Shown one piece after another: positions 9,140-17,044 of a stretch of DNA of 48,924 nt. The translations under genes and the position numbers were made by a program. The DNA comes from a virus: positions 1 to 48,924 of IMG/VR virus record IMGVR_UViG_3300018080_008420. One strand, 5' to 3'. The notes under the pieces are model-generated. The model did not search any database. It saw nothing but the letters and a program-made list of their open reading frames with translations, and was not told the origin of the DNA. Each line of letters opens with the position of its first letter. Within the stretch, counting starts at the first letter, position 1.

Positions 9140-10060
9140 TTAAGCCGCCGACCTCTCGATGCTCATGGTGATACCCGTCGACGGATCCTTATACGCCGTC
9201 CAACCGAGCGTTTGCATAAGGTCCGAGCTCCGACCGGTATTGGCCGGTCCCTCGAGGGTCGTAAACTTGAACCTCGGGAACGTGAAGGTATACGAGTTTC
9301 CGTCCGAGTCTTGGGCGATTATCTCGAAGTCGGACGGAGTGTCCGCGACGATCTTATCGACGTACGTCCTATCCTCGAAGTACGCCTCGAGCGTACCGGT
9401 TGCCCGGAAGATCCCGAGATTGATCCCGGAGATATCGTCGTTCCCAAGGCAACGCTTTTGCCGGAGCTCGTTCGTTGTCTGGAATGAGAACGCCGTCGGA
9501 CAAGCGATCCCGGTCCCGCCCTCGTTGAGCGTCAAGTCGGACAGGGTAACCATGGGCTCGTTCGACGTCGCCGATCCCGGGCTTCCGTCGCCGATCGTCG
9601 ACGCCGCGAAGACGCCGCCTTTCGCCATGACTCCGATCGTACCGGTAATCATGGATTGAAGCGCCATGTTGATTCCGAGCGAGTTGACCCGGGCGCCCGC
9701 GAACCGGTAGAAGATCCCGAGGTCCGTCATATGCTTTTCGAGACCATAGGATACGAGATCGGACGAGTTCTCGAGAACGTCGGCCGCCCATGCGTCCGCG
9801 AGAGCTCCGCGGAAGAAGTCGTCGAGGTTCCCGTAATTGAGCTCGCAGTTTATGTCCCCTTCGCAGATTCGCCCGACCCGGACGATATCTTGCACTTGTC
9901 GATCCCCGACAACCGCCTCCGACTCGATCGTTTGAAACGCCGTCGTTAGCGATTCGGAAACGACCAAGAGGGTCGATTGCGTCGGAGCCGGAGAGGGAGA
10001 CGTCTCTCCGTATGAGCTCTCGACATGATATCGAAGAGCAAGGTTATCGGTCGTCGCCAT
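9140..10060 (-). CDS. Major tail tube protein
   Basis: A 306-residue protein rich in Thr, Ser, Gly and beta-strand pattern. It begins MATTDNLALRYHVESSYGE and has GRICEGDINCELNYGNLDDFFRGAL near residue 60 and SGINLGIFRATGTLEAYFEDRTYVDKIV near residue 220. These are characteristic of long tail-tube proteins of the type that open with N-terminal VAEExTxGT-like strands. The gene lies between the tail terminator gene and the frameshifted chaperones, exactly where a tube gene belongs. It has a good ribosome site (AGGAGG) 5' of the ATG. Tube identity is strongly supported by order and by fold pattern, without a search. Confidence 0.85.
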   Translation of the reverse strand: MATTDNLALRYHVESSYGETSPSPAPTQSTLLVVSESLTTAFQTIESEAVVGDRQVQDIVRVGRICEGDINCELNYGNLDDFFRGALADAWAADVLENSSDLVSYGLEKHMTDLGIFYRFAGARVNSLGINMALQSMITGTIGVMAKGGVFAASTIGDGSPGSATSNEPMVTLSDLTLNEGGTGIACPTAFSFQTTNELRQKRCLGNDDISGINLGIFRATGTLEAYFEDRTYVDKIVADTPSDFEIIAQDSDGNSYTFTFPRFKFTTLEGPANTGRSSDLMQTLGWTAYKDPSTGITMSIERSAA

Positions 10061-10073
10061 TCTGTTGTCCTCC

Positions 10074-10490
10074 TTACGTGACCGTGAAAACTTCGTCTCT
10101 CGAAAAAGTCCCGAGAACGTTTATCCGGTACCAACCGTCCTCGACCCCTATCGGGATCGCTTGGACGCTCCATACGGTTATTCCGTCCTCTTGCTTCTCT
10201 CGAATGATCGTCGCGCCAGCGTCGGCGAGCTCGCGAGCGAGCCCGTCTCCGATATCCGCCGGAACGAAGACCTCGAGGATAATGCTCCCTCCATGGCGGT
10301 ACCTTCGAGAAGGCCCGCCGACCGTTGCCGGCCCGGCCGGATTGTTACGGATAGAGAGCCGGGCCCATGGGGCATTATCCGGCTTGTCGGGAAACGGCGA
10401 GTTCTCGATCAAATGAATCGGAATCCCCGAGTCCCATTCCGCCAGGAACCAACCGCGAACGGTTGCCGCTTCTCCCTCGTATCCGCTCAA
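10074..10490 (-). CDS. Tail terminator-like protein
   Basis: A 138-residue protein. I place the start at a TTG (10490) whose last two bases overlap the TGA of the preceding gene (TTGA), with GGAAGG seven bases upstream. A TTG 15 bases earlier (10505) is possible but has no ribosome site. The sequence has alternating strands and an amphipathic helix (DIGDGLARELADAGATIIRE), and ends YRINVLGTFSRDEVFTVT. Size and position between the HK97 gp10-like gene and the tail tube gene match tail terminator proteins. No family motif is unmistakable, so the role is inferred from order. Confidence 0.6.
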   Translation of the reverse strand: MSGYEGEAATVRGWFLAEWDSGIPIHLIENSPFPDKPDNAPWARLSIRNNPAGPATVGGPSRRYRHGGSIILEVFVPADIGDGLARELADAGATIIREKQEDGITVWSVQAIPIGVEDGWYRINVLGTFSRDEVFTVT

Positions 10491-10906
10491 GTCGCGACCT
10501 TCCAACGTTTGAGGAGTTCGACCGTACGCTCGAGCATATGATGAGCCGTCCGGTTTTCTCCGCCGTCGTTCAAGACTCCTATGTAGGGGACGCCGTTATG
10601 GAACCAAACCCACTCGCCCGGCTTCCAATCCTTGAGACCGAGAAGGAGCTCCGTTTGGATAATCTTCCCGGGCGTCCCTTGCGGCGTAGGCTCAAGCCTT
10701 TCGACCTCGCCCTTCGCCGGCTTGTTAAGAGTAAACTGCCAATTCCCTTTGGCCCGTCCTCGGTCGACGGGCGTTAACTCCGTAAGGCTCTTCGCCGCGG
10801 TAAAGGCAACCGCAAGGAGCCGGCCTCTTTGAACCTCCGGAATCGTCTTCGTCCCGTACCGGTCGAAAGCCTGTCCGAGCGAGCGGAACGACGTATGAAC
10901 CGTCAT
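10487..10906 (-). CDS. HK97 gp10-like tail completion / minor tail protein
   Basis: A 139-residue protein with the usual layout of the HK97 gp10 family: an N-terminal helix, ATSLTELTPVDRGRAKGNWQ-like segment at about residues 35-56 (here SLTELTPVDRGRAKGNWQF), then YIGVLNDGGENRTAHHMLERTVELL. The motif TPVDTGRxKxxW is the family signature, seen here as TPVDRGRAKGNW. It acts at the head-tail interface during tail attachment. Its start overlaps the previous stop (ATGA). Confidence 0.85.
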   Translation of the reverse strand: MTVHTSFRSLGQAFDRYGTKTIPEVQRGRLLAVAFTAAKSLTELTPVDRGRAKGNWQFTLNKPAKGEVERLEPTPQGTPGKIIQTELLLGLKDWKPGEWVWFHNGVPYIGVLNDGGENRTAHHMLERTVELLKRWKVAT

Positions 10907-11283
10907 CGTCGGACGACCACTTTAAAGAGGGCCCACTCTTCGCCAGAGGATACCGGGAAGATCGCGACGACCGCGTAATCCGCCGTCCCTATCTTGATCC
11001 GATCGGCCGCCTTCGGAACCTCTCCCGAGCCGACCTCCTCTTCGAACGTTGCCGCGTCGATCAAAACCATTTGGTCGGTATGCTGGATCTTCGTCCCGTC
11101 GACGAGATTCCAGCTTACCCGAGTGAGAACGCCGGAAAGAGAATACTCCGTTTCGGAAGACGTAACGCGACCGGTCGTAACGTCGCCGACCGGATCCCCG
11201 GTCCGGACGTACGTTATCGGTCGGCCCGCCTTTTTAACGGCGATCTTCGCGCCATTCCTGGCCGGAGCGTCGGCAATACTCAT
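10903..11283 (-). CDS. Head-tail connector (head closure-like) protein
   Basis: A 126-residue, beta-rich protein: ITYVRTGDPVGDVTTGRVTSSETEYSLSGVLT, then DQMVLIDAATF and RIKIGTADYAVVAIFPVSSGEEWALFKVVVRR. The final strand ending in a basic tail is typical of head closure or stopper proteins that seal the capsid portal before tail joining. It starts at an ATGA overlap with the adaptor gene and ends at an ATGA overlap with the gp10-like gene, so this connector block is tightly coupled. Family recognised by size, order and beta pattern. Confidence 0.6.
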   Translation of the reverse strand: MSIADAPARNGAKIAVKKAGRPITYVRTGDPVGDVTTGRVTSSETEYSLSGVLTRVSWNLVDGTKIQHTDQMVLIDAATFEEEVGSGEVPKAADRIKIGTADYAVVAIFPVSSGEEWALFKVVVRR

Positions 11284-11771
11284 CCTCGAAGGATCCTAAA
11301 TTGGTGCAAAGCCGCGCCCGCGAGGAGCGGCCCGAGCTCCCGTTGAATCTCTTCCGGGAGCTCTCCCGCCGGTACAGTATCCCGAGGAACGAGCTCGATT
11401 ACGTCGACCTTGAGGCGTTCGAATCCCTCGAGGCCGGTATCCGCAAGCGGGTCGCTTTCGGCCGACAGGAGAAGCGCGAGTTTTGCTTGAGCGTTCGTTA
11501 CCCTCGTTGGGATAACGTCGGAGTCGATCTCGACGCCATCGACGACGACGCCGTATCGAGGGAACGCGAGAGCTTGGTCGGTATCCGTCCTCCGACCTTG
11601 GAAACTCCTTTGTTCGATACGGTCCGTCGCCGCAATGAGCCAAGAGGCTTTAGCACTTCCCAAAGCCTCCCAATCCGCGGCTTGAGGTCGATCCTCGAAG
11701 TAAGCGTCGGCGTCCTCAACCGTTTGATACGAGTTTGAGGACGCCCCGCCTACGGTCGCGACGAGCGCCAT
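11280..11771 (-). CDS. Head-tail adaptor (DnaT-like/gp6-like)
   Basis: A 163-residue helical protein. The segment GGASSNSYQTVEDADAYFEDRPQAADW followed by KASWLIAATDRIEQRSFQGRRTD and LAFPRYGV is the pattern of phage adaptor proteins often labelled DnaT-like: an SY-xx-xxEADAYFxxR start, then WxxLxxxxKexALixATdxID and a QxLaFPR element. It should bind the portal ring below the capsid. It is the first gene after the major capsid gene in transcription, as expected. The DnaT label in databases is historical; a replication role is unlikely in this position. Confidence 0.8.
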   Translation of the reverse strand: MALVATVGGASSNSYQTVEDADAYFEDRPQAADWEALGSAKASWLIAATDRIEQRSFQGRRTDTDQALAFPRYGVVVDGVEIDSDVIPTRVTNAQAKLALLLSAESDPLADTGLEGFERLKVDVIELVPRDTVPAGELPEEIQRELGPLLAGAALHQFRILRG

Positions 11772-11798
11772 TCCCGAACCTCCTTCTTATGGTTCGGG

Positions 11799-12794
11799 TT
11801 AGGAGTTCGCGATCCGGTGCCGAAGGAGAACCATACGAACGTTCTTCGCTTCGTAGACCCGGGTCCAGCTTGCCGCGAGCTCGAGAGTCGCGTTCGTCGG
11901 GCCCCCACCTGTCGCGGCGCCGGCATACTTGACGCCTCTCGGGTGCATGACGAAATGCCGGCGGTTAACGAGAATGTCCTCGCCCGCCAAAACCTCGCGG
12001 TCCGTTTCCGTCATGGTCAGCTTGGAAGAAGTTCCCTCCGCCCAACCGATCGCGCCAGGACCGAAGAGGTACGTATCGTACACGGTACCGGAGACCCCGG
12101 AGACCGTCTCGGCCGGGTGCGAATCGTCGACGACGACCCGTTTCCCTTGGTAGAACGGAATACGAGAGTCGCCTTCGGACGGCTCGACGTAGTCGATAAG
12201 GTCGAGCTTGGCGAGGTAGTTCTCGACGGCCGAGTGCATAGAGATCGCCGTAAGCGAGCCCTTCGCGTCTCCGAGCATTTGGCCGGCGTCGAGGATCGCG
12301 TCGGCGTCGATAATGCCAGCCGAACCGGAGTCCTCGGAAATGTCGTGTACGTTGACCGCGGTCGACTCGTCGCCGAGCGAAGCGAAGACGCCCGTCAGCA
12401 TAGAGATCAAAGTCGCTTGGAGCCGGCGGGCCCAATAGCCAGCAACGAGGTCGCCGATCGCCGACATGGGATCGGAGCCCGAGAGTTGGGCCGCGAGTTC
12501 GTTTACGCCCCAAGCCTTACCGCGGGCGAAGACGACGGCGATATCTTGCTCGGAAGAAATCGCGTTGACCGTGAGAGAGGAACCGGTCGCCGAGAGAACC
12601 TCGTCCGCGCCGGTTAGATCCTGCCAGAATGGGAGATTGATTGTGTTCCCGCCTTCGGATACGAAAGCGTCGAGCTCCGAGACCGGAGCAATGATACCGC
12701 TCGAGAAGAGTTCGGAGAGCTCCGCCGTCTTTTCGATAACGTACGGGTTCCAAACCGCCGGAACGATAACGTCGGAAAGTCGAGTTGCCGCCAT
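11799..12794 (-). CDS. Major capsid protein
   Basis: A 331-residue HK97-fold-type coat protein. It begins TRLSDVIVPAVWNPYVIEKTAELSELFSSGII, followed by GGNTINLPFWQDLTG and AWGVNELAAQLSGSDPMSAIGDLVAGYWARRLQ, the hallmark of the coat family that includes phage proteins with the INLPFW and ...DLVAxYWxRxxQ elements. The C-terminal half has FVMHPRGVKY near residue 285. It lies downstream of the scaffold gene and upstream of the connectors. The ribosome site GAAGGAGG is strong, as suits a highly expressed gene. Packing of this fold around the portal is known for the family. Confidence 0.92.
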   Translation of the reverse strand: MAATRLSDVIVPAVWNPYVIEKTAELSELFSSGIIAPVSELDAFVSEGGNTINLPFWQDLTGADEVLSATGSSLTVNAISSEQDIAVVFARGKAWGVNELAAQLSGSDPMSAIGDLVAGYWARRLQATLISMLTGVFASLGDESTAVNVHDISEDSGSAGIIDADAILDAGQMLGDAKGSLTAISMHSAVENYLAKLDLIDYVEPSEGDSRIPFYQGKRVVVDDSHPAETVSGVSGTVYDTYLFGPGAIGWAEGTSSKLTMTETDREVLAGEDILVNRRHFVMHPRGVKYAGAATGGGPTNATLELAASWTRVYEAKNVRMVLLRHRIANS

Positions 12795-12972
12795 GGTACG
12801 TTAGCCTCCTTCGATGGTCCGCTATTAGGGTTGTTCCTCCCAACCGCGGCCGTCGGCTCCGACCGGTTGCGCGAGAGACCTTCGGCGCTCTCGACTTTCT
12901 TTTTGCTTCGTCCTCTCCTCCCGTCCCCTCCCGGGCCGTCGGCGCCGAGAGGAGACGTTTTCGAGTCGTTTC
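12795..12972 (-). other. Leader between scaffold and capsid genes, no gene seen
   Basis: A 178-base gap with no convincing gene. On the minus strand it is purine-rich (AGGGGACGGGAGGAGAGGA, then AAGCAAAAAGAAAG) and ends in the strong capsid ribosome site. No rho-independent terminator with a T run is visible and no clear promoter can be named. It may serve to uncouple high capsid expression from the scaffold. Confidence 0.4.
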
Positions 12973-13830
12973 CTACTCTTGGATTTTGTGACCGTGGGCC
13001 GCCGCCATTTGGCGAGCGAGCGCCGGGTTCTTCTGGAAGATACGCCCTTGCTCCGTAAGGTTCCACGATTCTTTGGCCCAAGGGTTCTTAGAACCGCCTC
13101 GCCCGCCGTCGCCTGTCCGGGATCCGGTACCCGCGTTTCCGGAGGCCGGGAGGTACGGTTGCGCCTCTTCCGTCTTCGACCATTTCTCGAAGAAGTCGGC
13201 GACCGAGCTCTCGCCGAGCTCGTCCGCAATGACGCCGCGGTAAACCGTCTTCCCTGTCGACTCGTCGGTTACCCGCTCGACCTTCGGAGCGTACTTCGCC
13301 CGGATAAGCGCCTTCGCTCCCGGCCGGAGCTCCTCGATCGTCTTGGCATGAGAGAGGCCGGCGTCGAGCTCGCGGTCGAGAATCATAGTCTCGATAAAGC
13401 CGTCGCGGTCGGTAACCGACTCGAGGGCCTCGGCGAGATCCTCGTCCTTCTTCTCGAGTTGCTTCGTAAACTTCCGCTCGACCGCCTCCCTCGCGGCCTT
13501 CAGCTTCGCCTCGAGGTCGTCGCCGCCTTCGCCAGCGTCGAGCTCGGCGAGCCTCTCGAGGGCCGCCTTCGTCTCCTCCGGATCGAGCTCGCCCCAAGTC
13601 TCCTCGAGGGCGTCGGCCCGCTCCTTAATCTTCTTCAAGGCCGCGGCGTCCGGAGCAACCGCCTTGAACCGGGAAAGGGTACTCTTGAGTCCCTTTACCG
13701 TAGGGTGAGAGTCGATACCGGAGACGTCCAAGATATGAGCGTCGCCCGCTTGGTTCTCTTTGTAGAGCTCTTGAGTCGACTCGTCGAGCTCGGCCAATTC
13801 CTCGGCCGTTACTACCGCCTTCAACGCCAT
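12973..13830 (-). CDS. Capsid scaffolding protein
   Basis: A 285-residue protein that is almost entirely charged helix. Coiled-coil segments cover residues about 45-160 (LKSTLSRFKAV, ERADALEETWGELDPEETKAALERL, KAAREAVERKFTKQLEKKDEDLAEALESV). A GTGSRTGDGGRGGSKNPWAKESWNLTEQ linker follows near residue 235, then a short helical end (ALARQMAAAHGHKIQE). These are properties of phage scaffolding proteins whose C-terminal helix binds the coat. It directly precedes the major capsid gene in transcription. The C-terminal pattern NPWAKESWNLTEQGRI is seen in many such phage proteins. Confidence 0.85.
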   Translation of the reverse strand: MALKAVVTAEELAELDESTQELYKENQAGDAHILDVSGIDSHPTVKGLKSTLSRFKAVAPDAAALKKIKERADALEETWGELDPEETKAALERLAELDAGEGGDDLEAKLKAAREAVERKFTKQLEKKDEDLAEALESVTDRDGFIETMILDRELDAGLSHAKTIEELRPGAKALIRAKYAPKVERVTDESTGKTVYRGVIADELGESSVADFFEKWSKTEEAQPYLPASGNAGTGSRTGDGGRGGSKNPWAKESWNLTEQGRIFQKNPALARQMAAAHGHKIQE

Positions 13831-13876
13831 AGTTCTTCCTCTCCTCTGGATTGTACGAAGGACCCTCTTTCCGATT

Positions 13877-14455
13877 CTACTTTCTCGGAGGCGCCGAGAC
13901 GAGGCCGATCCATTCGATCGACGGAGCTCCGAACGTTGCCCGGGTCCAGCCTGAGAGAGACCGAACCCGACCGCGGAGCTCCTCGAGCCTCGTCGTCCAC
14001 CCCTTGACGTACCTCGAATATGACGCCCATTCCCGGCCGGAAAAGGAGTTTTTTCGCCGGTCCATTGGGATACCGCACAAGATAACCCTCGGATGCCCGA
14101 CGCCTTTCAACGCGACCGAGACCGCATAAAGACCCGAGCTTCCGTTCGTCCATCCCTGGAAATGATTCCGGACGACCGTCCTCCGGACCGAGCTCCAAGT
14201 CTCGAAGCCGCCAGGAAGGCCGGCGTCTTTCCTCATACGTTGCCAGCCGCCGAGCTTCTCGGCGTGTAACGTCGCCCAATGGTCGACCCGCCGATCCCAT
14301 ACCCGCCCGTTATGACCCTTCTTGTATCCCATGTCGTTACAGACGAAGACGGCGCCCGGCCATGGTTCGCCCATGAGCTCCTCGAGCCGGTCGATATCGT
14401 CCCAAACGTTCTCGCCTCCGCCGAGGACGAGGGCCGTTCCTAGTGCACTCGGCAC
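13877..14455 (-). CDS. Rossmann-like protein of the glycan cassette
   Basis: A 192-residue protein starting at GTG (14455), with AGGAGG placed seven bases upstream and the previous stop only one base away. It opens with a Rossmann-like strand-loop, TALVLGGGENVWDDIDRLEEL, and later has GSSGLYAVSVALKGVGHPRVILCGIPMD near residues 105-130, then SGWTRATFGAP near the end. Similar proteins are carried by other phages and usually left unnamed. The nucleotide-binding-like start and the neighbours (glycosyltransferases, sulfotransferases) suggest a sugar-nucleotide or glycosyltransferase role. That is inference; no catalytic motif is certain. Confidence 0.55.
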   Translation of the reverse strand: MPSALGTALVLGGGENVWDDIDRLEELMGEPWPGAVFVCNDMGYKKGHNGRVWDRRVDHWATLHAEKLGGWQRMRKDAGLPGGFETWSSVRRTVVRNHFQGWTNGSSGLYAVSVALKGVGHPRVILCGIPMDRRKNSFSGREWASYSRYVKGWTTRLEELRGRVRSLSGWTRATFGAPSIEWIGLVSAPPRK

Positions 14456-14456
14456 G

Positions 14457-15167
14457 TTAGAACCTCCTCTCGAGCTCTTGGATCCGGGCCCGACGCGTTG
14501 ACTTCCTCCGCCGGCCCTTCGGCTTGGGCCCTCGGTTGTCCCGGCTCGCGATCGTATGCTCGATTATCCGAGGCTCTCCCTTCGGGTACCCTTGAGCCTT
14601 GTCGAAGACGTAGCAATACCGGCCCGGGAGGTACGCTTGCTTTAAGTGTCGCCCCTGGCTCTTGACGATCGCCCATAGGTTCCTTTGACCTCCGCCGGCT
14701 TGCCAGCCGACCGACGCCGCCTCCCGGTTGTACCCAACCCATAAGGAGAGGAGGTTAAAGGCCGCGTCCGTATCGCCGAAGAAGAGCGTCCCGGACAAAA
14801 GCCTATGCTCCCGGGTACACTTCCCGCCGGAGACGCAACCGCAATTCTCGAGGAAGTTGTGTCCCTTCCCGGGACCGGCGAACCAATGAGCTCCGAAGTC
14901 GTATCCCTGGCTCCCGAGCCCGTCGAAATACTCCGAGCAATCCTCATGTACGAACGCGTCGACGTCGATATACACGATCGGCCCGCGGATCCTCTCTCGA
15001 GCCGAGAGGAGGAATTGAGGCTTTACCGCGACGTTCTTATCCCAGGAACCGCGGTCGTCGACGGCCGCGATCTCGTACGACATACCGACCCGGGCGAGCG
15101 ACGCCATAAGGAGCCCGGCCTCCCGCTCGTACGTCGTTCCGTTCGTATAGAACCCGACGACTTTCAT
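14457..15167 (-). CDS. GT-A glycosyltransferase with DxD motif
   Basis: A 236-residue protein. The start chosen is MKVVGFYTNG (15167), with GGAG upstream and TGA of the preceding gene overlapping; longer versions lack a ribosome site. It has a GT-A layout: an opening strand, then YEREAGLLMASLARVGMSYEI, QFLLSARERIRGPIVYIDVDAFVHED with the metal-binding DVD at residues 68-70, and a later SGGKCTREHRLLSGTLFFGDTDAA segment. The lysine/arginine-rich tail (RGPKPKGRRRKSTRRAR) is unusual. It should transfer a sugar from a nucleotide-sugar donor; donor and acceptor are unknown. Several cysteines between residues 105 and 116 may bind metal. Confidence 0.75.
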   Translation of the reverse strand: MKVVGFYTNGTTYEREAGLLMASLARVGMSYEIAAVDDRGSWDKNVAVKPQFLLSARERIRGPIVYIDVDAFVHEDCSEYFDGLGSQGYDFGAHWFAGPGKGHNFLENCGCVSGGKCTREHRLLSGTLFFGDTDAAFNLLSLWVGYNREAASVGWQAGGGQRNLWAIVKSQGRHLKQAYLPGRYCYVFDKAQGYPKGEPRIIEHTIASRDNRGPKPKGRRRKSTRRARIQELERRF

Positions 15168-15754
15168 TCCTTGCTCTCCGTTGAGGGATAACCGAGCTCG
15201 GCCATAAGGTCGCCGCATACGTCCCAAAAAACGGCCCGCTCGTACTTATGCCATTCGTCGAAGTCCGGCCAAATCTCGTCCCGGGATACGTTGACCCGTT
15301 GCCGGCGGATCCTCTTCCAAGCGTCCTCGTCCGGCCGGCCTCGGAAGATCCGGGCGAGCTCGGCGAACGATTCGAAGCTCGAGGTAAGGTCCTCGAGTCG
15401 GAAGCGCCTTTCCTCTGGAACCTCCCGGAAGAGGGTCGCGTTACGCTCGAGCCACATTCGCGAGCAATGTTCGAGCGTCCTCCCGGGCCTCGGTCGATTC
15501 AGGATCGACCGGACGACCTTCCTCCCGTCTCGGACAAGATGCACGATCGGAAACTCTTCGCCGTACCTCTTCCGAATGTCCGGAGCGTTCGCCCAAAGGA
15601 ACGAGTTAACCTCGACCGTCCCGTACCGCGTCGCCGAGTCCCAAAACTCGTTGGTCTCATGGCGGGCCGCGACGCCGCCAGCCTCCCGGAGAGCTTGAGT
15701 AAGCCAAGCCGTACCCGACCGGCCGATCGCCAATACGAAGCCTCTCTCTTTCAT
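15164..15754 (-). CDS. PAPS-dependent sulfotransferase, copy 1
   Basis: A 196-residue protein starting MKERGFVLAIG at 15754 and overlapping the methyltransferase stop (ATGA). The 5'-phosphosulfate loop is GRSGTAW at residues 11-17, the equivalent of the family pattern GxxxSGTTxL. The 3'-phosphate-binding motif is VHLVRDGRKVVRSI at residues 71-84. Residues 115-130 (RRFRLEDLTSSFESF) match the part that follows in family members. It should transfer sulfate from PAPS to a hydroxyl or amine of an acceptor, probably the product of the surrounding glycosyltransferases. It is a paralogue of the gene at 17847-18419. No signal peptide, so it acts in the cytoplasm. Confidence 0.85.
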   Translation of the reverse strand: MKERGFVLAIGRSGTAWLTQALREAGGVAARHETNEFWDSATRYGTVEVNSFLWANAPDIRKRYGEEFPIVHLVRDGRKVVRSILNRPRPGRTLEHCSRMWLERNATLFREVPEERRFRLEDLTSSFESFAELARIFRGRPDEDAWKRIRRQRVNVSRDEIWPDFDEWHKYERAVFWDVCGDLMAELGYPSTESKE

Positions 15755-16329
15755 CGAAGCCACCCGATCCAATGGTCGGCCGTTTCGTCGATCTCCTCGG
15801 CGACCCGTCCCATAGAAGCCGCCAAGACCGCCGGCCCTCTCAATCTCATATGCGACATAACCTCCCGCTCTTCGTACCGGGCGTCGATTACGAAGACCGG
15901 AGCGTCCGGACGGAGAACCCGCCGGAGCTCCGAGGTCCAGAGCTCGAAGTCCTCGTCGCTTACGATATGCTGAAAGACCGTAACGACGATCGCGATATCG
16001 ACCGAGTCGTCGCCGAGCGGGATCGAGTCCCGATCGAGCCACTCGTAAGCGAGCGCCGGGTTTGCCTCTCGAGCTTGAGCAATGCCGAAGACGCTTATGT
16101 CGGCGCCGAAGTACCCTCCGCAATACTGAGCGAGGAGCTCGGCGAACCGGCCGGAGCCGCAACCGAAGTCGAGGAGGACGTCCCAATACCCGAACCCGAG
16201 GGCCTCCTCGAGGTACCCTCGAAACGCTTCCTCTTGGAGCTCGGCGAGATCCTCCCGGCCGGCCGGTCCTACGTAGCTCGGTCCCTGGCTCGCCGCTCGG
16301 TTGTTCCAATACTCCCGCGAATTATCCAT
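15751..16329 (-). CDS. Class I SAM-dependent methyltransferase
   Basis: A 192-residue protein. Motif I is LLDFGCGSG at residues 52-60, followed by an acidic strand end (YFGADIS) about 17 residues later, and a motif II-like region IAIVVTVFQHIVSDEDF near residue 110. The lengths and order fit small-molecule or sugar O-methyltransferases more than DNA methyltransferases, since no NPPY/DPPY motif is visible. It overlaps its neighbours by ATGA on the downstream side and by eight bases upstream. In this cassette a role in methylating a sugar is inferred; the substrate is not readable from the sequence. Confidence 0.85.
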   Translation of the reverse strand: MDNSREYWNNRAASQGPSYVGPAGREDLAELQEEAFRGYLEEALGFGYWDVLLDFGCGSGRFAELLAQYCGGYFGADISVFGIAQAREANPALAYEWLDRDSIPLGDDSVDIAIVVTVFQHIVSDEDFELWTSELRRVLRPDAPVFVIDARYEEREVMSHMRLRGPAVLAASMGRVAEEIDETADHWIGWLR

Positions 16330-17044
16330 AGAAATTCCTCTCGAGGTTCGTCTCCCGAAACTCCGGCTTCCGGTATCCCTTCCGAGTGAACCGGCCGGCG
16401 TAAGGATCGAGGATCGCGCCGACGTCGAGGAGCGTAACGTTCCCTCGGACCCTCGGCCAAAGCCGCCAGATAATGAGATTCGACGCCATGCCGGCCGCGA
16501 AGAGAACGAGGTCGTCCCGCTCGGCCTTCCGAAAGACCTCGTCCGCGAGCTCGTCGGCTTCCTTCCATGCGGTCGAGTTCGGAATCCGGATATGGAGGAA
16601 GTTCCCGAGGAGCTCCGGAGGAAGCGAAATCATATGCTCCGGCCCGACGACAACGATTCGCCGCTCGTTCGCCGCTCGGAAGAAGGGCCCCAATTGCCCG
16701 TTCACATTCGCCGCGGAGAGCGTCTCCTTCCATACCCAAGGAACCTCGACGTCGTTTACCATAAGCCAGCGATAAACCTCTTCCTCGAGCTTCCTCCCTG
16801 GATTGTACCCGCACCAATGGCCGGCCGGCTCGAGGAGCGTATCCCGGAGGGCCTCGGCGAGCTCGGGCTCGTATACCTCGCCGTTTACGTTCCGACCCGC
16901 CTTACCGAGGAGACAAGAGAATTCGCCGTCGCCGTAATTGGCTTGGGCGAAATGAATCCTCGTCCGGATCATTTGCGTATAAAGCTCGACTCCGCCCGTA
17001 AACCACTTCCAACCCGGGTCGCCCGGTACCATGTCGAAGAGCAT
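16322..17044 (-). CDS. GT-D-like glycosyltransferase
   Basis: A 240-residue protein. The start MLFDMVPGDPGWKWF at 17044 overlaps the stop of the upstream gene (TAATG). Residues 28-42 read TRIHFAQANYGDGEF, matching the short hallmark of the GT-D fold (formerly DUF1792), typically RFGDGEF. Further family-like elements are WCGYNPGRKLEEEVYRWL and RRIVVVGPEHMISL. Known members transfer glucose in bacterial glycoprotein synthesis. It lies among other glycosyltransferases and sulfotransferases, so a step in the same glycan is likely. The fold call depends on the one short motif, so it is moderate. Confidence 0.55.
   Translation of the reverse strand: MLFDMVPGDPGWKWFTGGVELYTQMIRTRIHFAQANYGDGEFSCLLGKAGRNVNGEVYEPELAEALRDTLLEPAGHWCGYNPGRKLEEEVYRWLMVNDVEVPWVWKETLSAANVNGQLGPFFRAANERRIVVVGPEHMISLPPELLGNFLHIRIPNSTAWKEADELADEVFRKAERDDLVLFAAGMASNLIIWRLWPRVRGNVTLLDVGAILDPYAGRFTRKGYRKPEFRETNLERNFYG

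Noticed and set aside
14457-15227. Longer start for the first DxD glycosyltransferase (20 more residues)
   Set aside because: The extension (MGRMRRPYGRARLSL...) is shadow sequence of the sulfotransferase end and has no ribosome site, whereas the chosen ATG has one.
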